64,000 nt of DNA, from positions 4,627,799 to 4,691,798 of the forward strand of contig CM042086.1 of the NCBI GenBank assembly GCA_023512835.1, in the 5' to 3' direction. Shown one piece after another: positions 1-10,876 of this stretch (position 1 is the first letter of the stretch; every line of letters starts with the position of its first letter). The position numbers and the translations under genes were made by a program. This DNA comes from Taxillus chinensis. Taxonomy: Eukaryota > Streptophyta > Magnoliopsida > Santalales > Loranthaceae. The notes under the pieces were generated by a model. It did no database searches and was not told the origin of the DNA. It saw only the letters and a list, made by a program, of their open reading frames with translations.

Positions 1-2820
1 CTCAAGGTCAAAATGAGCAACAAGAGCCATGATTGTCCTAAAAGAGTCTTTCGTTGAAACTGGAGAGAAAGTCTCTTTAAAGTCAATTCCTTCCTTTTGA
101 GTAAAGCCTTTTGCTACAAGACGAGCCTTATACCTCTCCACATTACCCTGCGAATCCCTTTTGGTTTTAAAAATCCATTTACAACCAATGGGCTTTGCAC
201 CTTCTGGTAATGGGACAAGTTCCCAAACTTTATTGTCTTGCATAGACTTATACTCCTCATTCATGGCATCAATTCACTTTTGGAAATTGGAACCTTGCAT
301 GGCTTGATGAAAGTTGATTGGATCATCTTCCATCACTCCTATGGTTTCCTCATGTTCCATGAGAAATACAATATAATCATCCAGGAATAGCATTTCTCCT
401 TTCTCTAGTGGATCGCCTTAATGGCACTAGATCTTGAGGTTGTTGAGTTTGTTCTTCATGAATGGGGTTTTGATCAACATTATCTAGTTGAGGATCTGAA
501 TTCGCTTCTTGATTAATGATAGGCAAAGAATCCTGTACATTATCAAAAGTAATAATAGGAATCGAGATTGATTCCTCCTCAAAGACAATGTTTCTAACCT
601 TATTTCTCCCCCCAAACTTAACATCCTCAAAGAATGTTGCGAGTTCCCGTCTCAAAAATAGACCGAAGTGTGGGATCATAAAACTTATAGCCCCTAGATC
701 TTTCGGAGTAGCCAATAAAGTAACCGCTCACTGTTTTGGAGTCCAATTTCTTTTCATGTGGCCTATAAGGCCTTGCCTTAGCTTGGACATCCCCAAATGT
801 GAAAATGCTTTAGACTAGGCTTTTTGCCTGTCCAAAGTTCATAAGGTGTTTTGGCGAGTTGCTTTAGTTGGCACTCTATTCGAATATAAGTCATTGTCTT
901 TAGTGCTTCTCCCTAGAGTGAGTCCGGTAAGGTAGAATGACTAATCATGCTCCTTACTATATCCTTAAGTGTTCGGTTTCGTCTTTCAATACACCATTCA
1001 TGCTAGGCGATCCTGGCATGGTGTACTGTGGGACGATTCCACATTCCTCTAGGAATTGTGCAAATGGGCCTGGACGTTGTTCACCTGAACCATCATATCT
1101 GCCGTAGTATTCACCACCATGATCGGACCTGGCACACTTTATTCTTTTCTTGAGTTGGTTCTCAACTTCACCTTAAAATTTTTGAACACATCCAAAGACC
1201 GAGATTTCTCATGAATAAGAAACAGTGCCCATAGCGTGAATAATCGTCTATGAATGATATGAAGTATTGTTGACCATTCCAAGAAGCTGTAGGAAATGGA
1301 CCACAAATATCCGTATGTATCAATTCTAAGACATCCGTAGTTCGTTGGCACCCAATTTCTTTATTTTGGTTTGTTTTCCCTTGATACAATCAATACAAAC
1401 ACCAAAGTTTGTAAAATCAAGAGAATCTAAAATCCCATCAGACACAAGCCGCTCAACTCTATTTCTAGAGATGTGACCTAATCGTTTATGCCATAATGTG
1501 GCTGAATTATCTCGTATTTAATTTGCGTTTAGTACCCTTTGATTCCACATGCAAGGTTTCTTTATAAGAAGCAATGTATCAAGCAAATATAAGTTGTCAT
1601 ATGCACATAGAGAACCAGTTCCCACAACATTTGAATTTATAGATAAATCAATTGATTGTTTCCAAATGAACAATAATAACCTGATTTGTTCAATAAAGAA
1701 ACGAAACCAAATTCCGCCTAAAAGACGGTATAATAAAAGTATCCAATAAATCCAAATAATAACCAGTTCCCAATAACAACTTAAAATGCCCAATAGCCTC
1801 GACTTCCACCGAGTTTCCATCGTCCACAAAGATGTATCTTTCAAAGATCACTTGGCTTTCGGTAGTTCAGCAACCCTGCATAGAAACACTGATGTGAGTA
1901 GTAGCATCAAATCTAACCACCACGTGTTTCTAGGTAATCGAAGCTAAATTAACCTCGAAACAGACCAAAGTGAGAAGTGTACCTTTCTTAGCATGCCAAG
2001 CGTGATATTTGGTACAATCATTCTTCATATGTCCAGACTTATTACAAAAGAAACAACCCTTAGTATTTTGTTGTTGTTTCTTTTGAGTTGGACCTTTAAC
2101 AGCCTTCCATATTCTTTCTCTTTATGCCCTTATCCTTATGGGTAACGACCAAATGAGCACTTTCGGTTCTATCTTGCTTCAATCTCTCTTCCTTTTGTAC
2201 ACAAGAAGAAATGAGCTCATTAAGAGTCCATTTTTCCTTTTGACAGTTATAACTGACCTTAAATTGACCAAATTATGCAAGAAGAGAGATTAATACCAAA
2301 TGCACAAGCAAGTCATCGATACTCGAGCTTTAATGCCTTAAGTTTAGAAGCAAGATGAGACATTTCCATAATGTACTCCCTTATGTTTCCTTTGCCTTTA
2401 TACCTCATAGAAATCAAGCTTTGCAAAAGTGTGCTTGTTTCTCGCCTTATCGTTTTTCGCAAAACGCTTCTCAATTTCGGCTAGGAACTCTTTGGTCAGA
2501 ACGATATCATCGGATACCGCACCCCTAAATGCCTCAGGAATGCCGCGCTTAATGATCATGAGACTCATGCGATTTGAGCGATCCCACTTCTCAAAGTTCT
2601 TTATAACATCAGAAGAACTTGCATCCGTAAGAGAAGCAGGTTGCTCACACCGAAGTGCAAGGTCCAGATCCATGCAGCCAAGAACAATTTCAATGTTCTC
2701 TTTCCAATCCTTAAAGTTGGTCCCATTAAGCATGGGTATTGAGTTGACATTAGCGGATATAGTAGAAACCTTGGCTGAAAAGAAAACAAAACAACCATAT
2801 ATGCTCACATTAATAACCAA
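1..2820 (-). pseudogene. copia gag-pol polyprotein remnant
   Basis: Minus-strand remnant. The gag part (about 2398-2820) has the usual N-terminal Asn-Gly-Thr-Asn-Phe-x-x-Trp motif of plant copia gag proteins. A CX2CX4HX4C zinc knuckle lies near 2005-2060. A protease-like stretch with the Ala-Thr-Thr-His-Ile context is near 1885-1930, but its Asp-Ser/Thr-Gly core is shifted out of frame. Integrase follows (HTDICGP near 1310; a stretch with the Gly-Ser-Pro-Ser-Met-Asn-Gly context near 960-1010 whose catalytic Glu region is frameshifted). A linker is at 377-715 and the N-terminal half of reverse transcriptase (ERYKARLVAKGF context) at about 1-310. No single frame is open across the domains. TNT1-94-like relatives are the closest match by eye. 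Confidence 0.88.
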
Positions 2821-4140
2821 ATATGATAATCAACAAATTCAAATAATGGTAAGTCCCATCTCAAGATACCTAGCACAACATTAATATCAAGTCTTTGGAC
2901 AAGAATATTAATTGTAAATGGTACTCTTGTTGTAGTGATCAAACATTGATAATAACTCATGTCAAATAATAAATCTATCTTTGGATTGAATTATTACTTA
3001 CATGTAAAATAAACCTTATAATCATCACATGTTTACCACCACAAGTGTGTGTGCAATTCGGCCAAATATTAAACCTTCCTTTGGGCCGGTTAATACCCGC
3101 ATGAATTTACACACCCATGAATATTCAACATCCCTCATAAATAATCTACACAAGAGAGGTTACTTTGGCAACATCATGCTTCAATTAAACATTTAGAATG
3201 ATGAACTACTAATTTTAATCATAAATGATTTACCATAAAATATCTGAATTTGTGATTTACTATATAATTTCCGAATTTGAAATGTTATCACACAATATAC
3301 AAATTTGATATTCAATCATCAAAATATATGAACTGAATTCATCACAATAATTAAAATCGTAAAATAAATTACAGGATATAATTTATTGTTAGACCGAATT
3401 CATATAACACATATAATTTGCATGTAGAAATAATTTACATCCATGCAATTGCATATTGGTAATTATTTTGGGACATATTACACGTAAACATTACACACAT
3501 AGATTTTAAAGAAATTAAAATATATACAAATTTAACCACCAGATTTTACAATTGCATATGTATATTTCTCTACCAACTACCATCATGGGTCCACGACATT
3601 CATGATTGTAATCCAAAGAACTCACGTAATCAAACAGATTATTTAAAAATAATAATAAGAATTTAACGTGATCAAGAGAATACGTGATAAAAAAAATTAT
3701 TGATTCTAAAAACAACAAGATCATGAATAATACTTTAAAGACCGGCACCATCATAAATAAAATTCTAACCAATATATTTCATTATTTTGTAATTCGCCAC
3801 CGTCGTCTTGGTCGGTGATCAAGACCAACACCATTATCTTTATCCAGTAGCGACTCAATCCCCTTGGACGCGAAGGAAGGTCGACCGGACGAACCAGGAA
3901 GCCATGATCGACGATAGAAGTTGGTCAATTATCGGGCGAAATCGAACCCCTTAAAGACTCAATCGTTTTTTTATATGATATGTATTATCATCCACGCCGA
4001 CAACGATTTGCTCTATTATTTCTACCACACTTATAACATATCCGATGCGTGCAAATTTTCAAGATCGTGTAAAGTTCAAACAAAAACGAGTATGATCACA
4101 ATACCGGAAACAAAATTAATCAAACAATTCTAAGGCAAGA

Positions 4141-4154
4141 TAGCTCTGATACCA
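4141..4154 (-). other. primer binding site, initiator tRNA-Met
   Basis: On the minus strand this reads TGGTATCAGAGCTA, the canonical plant copia primer site complementary to the 3' end of initiator tRNA-Met. It lies 2 bases from the CA end of the LTR. Confidence 0.9.
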
Positions 4155-4156
4155 AT

Positions 4157-4585
4157 TGTTAGAATTTAATTAAACTACATGATCTTTATTTGCCTAGAGA
4201 TTGTTTGATCTGAAACAATAAATCGGAAGCGTACTTGAATCCATCGGCGGAGTTTGATCAACGGGTTGTGATCTTCCAAATCAAGACGACCTTTATGAAC
4301 CAGTTGTTTTCAATAGCTCTGTCGATGGGGATACTGCACCTAATAAGTCGTCGTGCGATTTGAGGACCATAACCCTATATATATAGTATTTGCTATTTTC
4401 AATTCGGCCCCTCATCAAATTAAAAATAGCAGTTTGGTATCTACACATTAATTTTATGACAAATATACCCTTAAGCCTTATTTAAAATCTTTCATTAGAT
4501 CACTTTAATTTAGGCTTTTTCAAAGACAAGACAACACATTTAATATTTACATGTTTGGCCCTATATGATGGAATTTATTCCAACA
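4157..4585 (-). repeat. 5' LTR of the first copia element
   Basis: A 429-bp segment bounded by TG and CA (minus strand TGTTGGAAT...TTCTAACA). It abuts the primer binding site, which makes it the 5' LTR of the minus-strand element. No second copy is in the window to compare. Confidence 0.85.
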
Positions 4586-6046
4586 ATAATACGCACAAGC
4601 TTTAATGGAATATTAATCCCGTGTAATATCCGTTGTTCTTCATCGATGTGGCCTCTTAAAAAATTTAAGATTTATTTTTCTAAAAATATGTACAAACACA
4701 TGAGTATACTCGTAGAGTACATGCAAGTGACACTAGGAAACAAAAGAAAAGGGATAGAAAACAACAACTACATGGGGCATACCTCACAAAGTGATGCTAA
4801 AATCGAGCATGCATGGCAGAGGACAAAAATCTTAATCTCATCAATTACCTTCTGCTCATTATAAAAAAAGAAGAGAGTGTTGTCGAGAGAAGTAATATTG
4901 TTAGGTAATATTGTTAGGATTGACCTAAATTGTTCACTAATTAATTTTTATTAAAAAAATTAAATTAAATATAGCTCAGGATTAACCTAGATTATTCACT
5001 AATTGGAGAACTAATATAATTTAATTCAACTTATTTTTCAAGAAAAATAAACAAAAACTAAGTTAGAGAATTGAAAAGAATTTTGTTTGTAGAATTAAAA
5101 TAAAACTAATTAATTAGACTAATATGCAAGTAATTATGATGCAATTGATTATGTCGTTCCACTTTATTTATTTATTTATTATTATCTCATAAAATAAATA
5201 AAACATCAATGGCCTTATAATTCAATTGAATTAAGACACCATGATTTCAATTAAATTATAAACTTACTCTAACTAAAATAAGCATGATAATTATTTTGGG
5301 AGAATGATTCGTTTCTTACGAATGAAAATTTCATGATATCAACTAACTGCAATCGCGAGTTAATCATACAACCACTTGCCACAACCAACTACAAACTAAT
5401 ATATACCAAATTAGTACAACACAAGCCATAAGCCATCGGAACGGGAGGGTGACCGTTTCGTGGTATTTAGTGGTTAAACCGGTATATTTGGTGGTTGAAC
5501 ATGCATCAATACATAAAGCTTGTATTGAGTTAATCATAAAATTAATTAGTTTTTCATTTGGTGTATTAGTTTTTTGTTTCTCTGGTATTATTTTATGATA
5601 CATGTTTTATCATACATCATGGGTTATTACCACCTACCACAAGCTAACCACCTAGTCATACTATGCTACGCACACTCGCACCGGCATATACCGTGCACCT
5701 TGCACTAGCAGATGCACGCATCTCGTGGTCTCTTACGTGGACTCTGCCTACGTGGGCTCGCCCTATTCCCGCCTTGAATAAGTCCTACATTCTTTCTACG
5801 GTAGTCACCGATTTGTTTATGTTTTTGATAGTCATCCAATAATGTATTCTCCTAGCGAACATAACAAAATATTATTTTTCTACCGTTAATTGTTTGCGAA
5901 TTTGTGTAAATAAGCCTATTTAAGGTCGTAGCTAGAAAAGGAGAAGGTATGGAAATTATTTGATAAATTATCCCTCCTCCTGATTCTTCTTCTTCCATCT
6001 TTCCTAAAATTATTCGTATCATACTATTGTATCATAATACTAATCA
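4586..6046. other. AT-rich spacer without recognised gene
   Basis: No coding region with codon structure or homology could be supported. The stretch is AT-rich with short poly-A/T runs. A GC-richer patch around 5640-5770 shows no recognisable motif. Confidence 0.6.
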
Positions 6047-6049
6047 TTA

Positions 6050-6555
6050 GAGCATCTTCAATTCTATCAAGCTAAAATGGGTAGTTAAAGCTATTTTTAG
6101 CTTGTTATAGTACCATTTTAACTAATAGTGCTCTAATGCTATATCATTTATTTTTTTTCTTAATTTTTATTTTTCCTAAATTACCCTACCAACAAAAGCT
6201 AGATGTACACACCTCTTTGTCGGGTGATGCAGAGGGGAGATGTAGGGTAAGGGTCAGGTGATACGAGGGGGCGACGGGGGAGGGAGGGCCGGGCAACGGT
6301 TGGGGATGAGACGCCAGGAGAGAGGGGGACGACAGTTAGGGATGAGATCTTTGGGGAGCAAGGGTGACGGTGGGTGGAGGGGCAAACCGAGAAAAGATGG
6401 TATAAACTGAGTTGGCATGGTCGGCTAAAGCAAAAGCTAAAGTCATATTTGACTTTGTGTAATGTTTTTGCTAATGGTTTAGCTAGATCATTGGAGAGCA
6501 ATTTAAGCTAAGTTTTACTTTTGCTTTTGCTTTTGTTAATGGGTTAGAGATGCTC
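6050..6555. mobile_element. Tourist-like (PIF/Harbinger) MITE, 506 bp
   Basis: The ends are inverted: GAGCATCTTCAATTC at the left, and a right end whose reverse complement begins GAGCATCTCTAACC. They are flanked by a direct TTA duplication (6047-6049 and 6556-6558). A TTA/TAA target and GAGCATC termini are typical of Tourist-type MITEs. The interior holds a GC-rich insert (about 6215-6400) and has no transposase. Confidence 0.75.
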
Positions 6556-6660
6556 TTAGGCCTCAACTTATCAAATTACAACAAAAACCATCAGGACTTG
6601 GCATGTTACATTAGATGAGGAATCTCATTGCCAATCATTAAGCATTAACATGTCACATCA

Positions 6661-8785
6661 CAATACAAATATGAGGCCTTGGTTTGTTACATCATAATAC
6701 AAATATTAACCATTAACCCATCAAAACATAATACAAACATTAGGCCTTAGATTGTCACATCATATCAAGAATCGTGTTTCACCACATCACAATCCTCCAA
6801 CATTAAGGTTGTCATTACTAGATTTCATCCAGGCCTACTTTCGAGGTTGTGAACATAAACTAAATCCAAATGTGATGAAAAAATTAAAGACACCATCGAT
6901 CGTCTTTGGGGTACGATTGATCACCGATCTATTTATAATAGGTAAAAGCGAAATGATTTTTGCCATTGGAGATAGGTTCAATAATTAATTACGTATGAAG
7001 AAAGATTAACAATCCCATAACGTCATTTTGGTACATATTTTAAAATTTTGGAGATTTCTACTTGTTTTAATTGCTTACTTGGTTTTCGGTTATTTAACAC
7101 TGTTTGTTATCTTATTTCAAAAATTTGGGATTTGTGCTAAGTAGTAAGGTACAACTTGAATTAGCCCTTACCACTTCCTTAGAATCATTTTAATGTAGGC
7201 CTAAACTACTAGAGGATAAATATGCTTGTGACCTATCTCATAGTTGGTCTACCTTGTTTGGCGATTCGGGCCGTCGGATGTCCTAGGGGTTTCTAGATAT
7301 ATATTTTAAAAGTTTTTGTTATTAAAGTTGAAATTAAGTCTAGTTTTCTAAGGAGTCCAAGGGATATTCCTAATGTGATTATGAAGGAAAGTCTAGGGAA
7401 AACTAATGTGAGGAGGGAATCCTAAATTTTTTATATAAGGGAAAGAAAAATATTTTTGGTTTCAAATTTTTTTTTTTGGTTTTAATGGAAAAAAAGATTA
7501 TATCAATTAAAAATGCCGTGATGGCTGAAAACAAAAATATTTTTATTTCACAACTAGGATAACCAGAGAGCAAATAACTATAAAGGAGGGCAATAAGTAA
7601 ATATCAACATAAAGTAGATAACCGCAAAGGAGAACAATTACATGTTGAGAAATTGAATCGGCACACAAGTTAAAGTCAAAAAATTATTAACTTTCTCAAT
7701 GGAACTCTAATTGACTTCAATTTGGTTTTGTTTTGTGGCTATTTAAGTTAACTATCTTATAAAAATATCGCATTACAAATATTTGATGCATGACACGTTT
7801 ACAAGGTTGTGTATGTGGCAGCTCGAACTATGTGGCCGCCTTGTGAAATCAGCTTAGCGTGACGGTTGGCTAATTTTCTTCTAGCCCATCTTTTGAAAGC
7901 CCAAGAAGTATAGGTTTCTACCGATTTCAGCCCTGTAAAAGTCTTATAAATTACAATACTTAGGAGGAGAGGAAGAACATAGATTTTCGGGTTACTATAG
8001 AAGAAAGTAGTGCGACCAAGAGAAGAAGCCTTGTGGTTTAGGTAGAGCAAATCCCCCATCTATAGATTTTGATTTCAACTGAGAGAAATTGTAATCTTTT
8101 AAGTTTAAAATATCATTTTCTTGTATCTTTACAAATTTAAAATTTGTCTTTCAATTCAAGCTTTATATTTCAATTCCTTTATTGCTATGCGTTTATTTGA
8201 ATTTAACGTTTTGTAATATAAATTCTTTATTTGATGCTTTCAAATTCAAGTCTTTATATTTTTATAATTTAAATTTCTTGTTTCTTTTAATTTCAATTTT
8301 TCAAAATCAAAATCTCATTTTCAAGTATAGCCTGTGGCTAGCAGAATTTACACTTCATTGTATATACCATGTTTATTTTATTCTTTACTTTTTTTTTGTA
8401 AATTATTTTTATTTTCTTTCTATCAAACATGCAATTGAAATAACATAAATAATAAGTTGTAAATCAAACCCTTCCCTTGGAAGATGTTCTATGACCTTAT
8501 CTTAATTATTACATGACATAATCTTACGTTTGGGATAACATTTGTGTTGTCCAATTTTGAGCGAGTCAATATCAAAACATATGCAGACCATTTATTGTCC
8601 TACTTGATGTATGGTGGACCTTTTTTTGGTTGTTTTATTGTATTTCATATGTATTAATTATTATTTGATGAATATGAATTTGTGATTGTTTGATTGGGTA
8701 TGACAATTAGATTTTTATGGATATATTTCAAATTAGTTAATATAGTTGTATTAGATTATATTGATAGTATGTCATTGGGAATGTA
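6661..8785. repeat. duplicated block A, main part
   Basis: This stretch aligns by eye, in the same orientation and with many small differences, to 22551-23073 joined to 28028-29525. Shared landmarks include CAATACAAATATGAG (6661 and 22551), the run around 7360 repeated at 28199, and the run around 8500 repeated at 29305. No gene is recognised inside. A TATA-like sequence with purine-rich downstream DNA (about 7930-8060) looks somewhat like an old LTR promoter, but no TG...CA borders or primer site were found. Confidence 0.8.
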
Positions 8786-10457
8786 TATGATTAATCTTGT
8801 TGTATGATTGTATATTGTAGATTTGAGACAACACTCATGGTGTATTCTTACAGGTATTAGTCAATAATCCTGTAATCCTTTGGGTGTAGGCATGATGAGT
8901 CATTTATTTAGTTCCAAGGCTATGAAATTAGGAAAAGTTGCATTTTTTTTCAAAAGAGGAAGTGAGGTTGTCTTTATATTAGCAAAAAAGAGGAGACAAA
9001 CCATGATTAAAGCATGGAGAAGGTAATTGGTAGTTGAGGATAACAATAAGTCATTGTTTGGGAGTCTTGGAGTGAAGTTATTGCATTATAGGTAAGAGTT
9101 TATGGAAAGTCAAAACTATATCATTTCAAGGACATCATGTTAACAGGACAAATCTTCTTGAGTACCCCAAGTGCCTTTGGGATAGCTCATTGACGTAAGG
9201 AAGACCTTTTAGAGCTGCAAGATGATATCGGTTCAACATCAAGTGACTATGGTATTCCAAAATGTCGATGTAGACCTCGACCGTTTATTAAGAAATGTTC
9301 ATTTATTAATGTTTTTTTGGCAACATTTCAAAATAAACCTAAGTATAGATAAAAGGGAGAAAACTTATAAACTGGTCCAACATAATCCACACTACAACAT
9401 CAAAACAAATGAAAACTAATGATTCATCTGTCATTCTTTTTTAAAACGAAACCCCATTTTCAAAATTTCTTTAAAATTTTTGGACTGTTTGGGTGTATGT
9501 TTGGTATATGTTTTTGATTTTATGTTTTAGTTTTATGATTTAAATCTTTATTGGAATTGAAATTTGAATTCTAAATTTTGAAAACAAAATTTATTTAGTA
9601 GGAGAGCAAATGTGTGTTTTTTTTTAAAATATTTTTAAAATTGGATCCAATAAAAATTGGTAAAAAATAGAATATGATGGATTTGGATAATAAAGTAATG
9701 GAAACAAAGGAAAAAATTTAATAAAAATTTAAATTGGATTAAAAAAATTTAAATTTGAATTTAAAAATAAAAAATAACTGAAATATATTTTCAAAAACAA
9801 TTAATTTATTCAAATCAATATTTGAATAATGTAGCATTGTATTTATAAAACAAGTGTACTAAAAAAACTTTGTTTGTTGGATTCTGTTTTTGAAAATAGA
9901 AACATGTTTTCAAACATATGAATCAAAAAGGCCCTTGGTTGCCCCAACTAAAATCATGACTTCGTGATATGAAAAGTGAAACACATGGGCTCAAGGTATT
10001 TTTTTACGAGTAATACTACGTACGGTATATTGTCTAGATAATTTACGTAAAGATATTTTTATTATTGTTGGATTGATATTATTATAGTTGTTTCAGCATA
10101 CATTTTCTACATAACTCACGGCTTTTCCTTTTTTTATATCCGATTTTAGAGTGGGATTTAAGTTGTGGTTTAAGAAATGAGTGAGTCCGATAGTTGTTTT
10201 TGAAAATTTCTTTAAAATATTTATTTTTTAAAATCAAATCCAATTTTTGTGTGATTTTTTTTACTTTATTATTTAGACCTGCCATATAAATTTTTTTTAA
10301 TCAATTGTTGTGTAAACTAGTACATCACGTCTTTTATATTGATATTTTTTAGATATAGTTTTAAAATTTTGAGAAAAATGAGTATTCTCCAAAATAAAAT
10401 TTAGAATATCGAAAAGAAAATCTTCATTCGTAAGTTTTTTCAATTTTTTATGGTGTT
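8786..10457. other. AT-rich spacer, absent from block B
   Basis: This 1.7-kb stretch has no counterpart in block B, so it is either an insertion here or a deletion there. It contains a MITE-like element (9482-9934). No gene is recognised; the few short open frames lack any family motif. Confidence 0.55.
9482..9934. mobile_element. MITE-like repeat, copy 1 (inverted partner at 38228-38699)
   Basis: The stretch starts GGACTGTTTGGGTG and ends AAAAAGGCCC. Its reverse complement aligns with 38228-38699, which starts GGCCTCATTTGGTAC. GGCC..TTTGGTA-type ends and a length of about 450 bp suggest a non-autonomous DNA transposon family, possibly hAT-like. I could not define a clean target duplication. 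Confidence 0.5.
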
Positions 10458-10665
10458 GTTCTTTCCTGTTTTATTGGTGTTCGCTTGCCTGCCTGCCAGT
10501 TGTGTCGCGTTGGACGTTATCGGCCGCCCATCTAGATGAGACATCCTCCTGAGTTGCTGATGTCACGCTCACGAGAAATTTCCGCAGCCGAATGATTCAC
10601 AAAACGAAATGGAATGTGGGGCCCCAAAACCAAAACCAAAACCAATGAAAAAGTTTGACCTCTGC
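10458..10665. repeat. duplicated block A, distal part upstream of the aminopeptidase gene
   Basis: About 200 bp matching 30185-30370 in the same orientation (shared GTTGTTCTTTCCTGTTTTATT start, then the CCAGTTGTGTCGCGTTGGACG run and TGCTGATGTCACGCTCACGA). Similarity ends at about 10665, some 175 bp before the first recognised coding segment of the aminopeptidase gene. It may act as promoter or 5' region here; that is inference. Confidence 0.75.
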
Positions 10666-10876
10666 ATGCTTTCCATTACATATTTGTTAGATTTTTTTTA
10701 ACAGATTTTTGTTATCCTTGATTGAAAGATGGGCCTAGGTGCATGAGATTTTGGTTTTTTAGGTTGTTCTATTTCCTAAATTGGAATAATTCAGAGGTCT
10801 AAGCAAGTCAGTAGGAGGCTAATCTGTTCAGTAGCAGCAGACACCTTACCAAAGCACGCAAGTCGAAGTAGCAAAA

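Larger units (their letters stand above)
1..4585 (-). mobile_element. Ty1/copia LTR retrotransposon, partial (runs off left edge), degenerate
   Basis: Read on the minus strand the order is LTR (4157-4585), initiator tRNA-Met primer site (4141-4154), a leader of about 1.3 kb, gag with a zinc knuckle, protease, integrase, then the start of reverse transcriptase at the window edge. That order (integrase before reverse transcriptase) defines Ty1/copia. The second LTR lies outside the window. The five bases after the LTR (ATAAT, 4586-4590) would be the target duplication, but its partner is not visible. The coding part is broken by frameshifts and stops, so this copy is not autonomous. Confidence 0.93.

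Noticed and set aside
9222..9419. 65-residue plus-strand frame
   Set aside because: Short, in AT-rich DNA, no motif; chance expectation.
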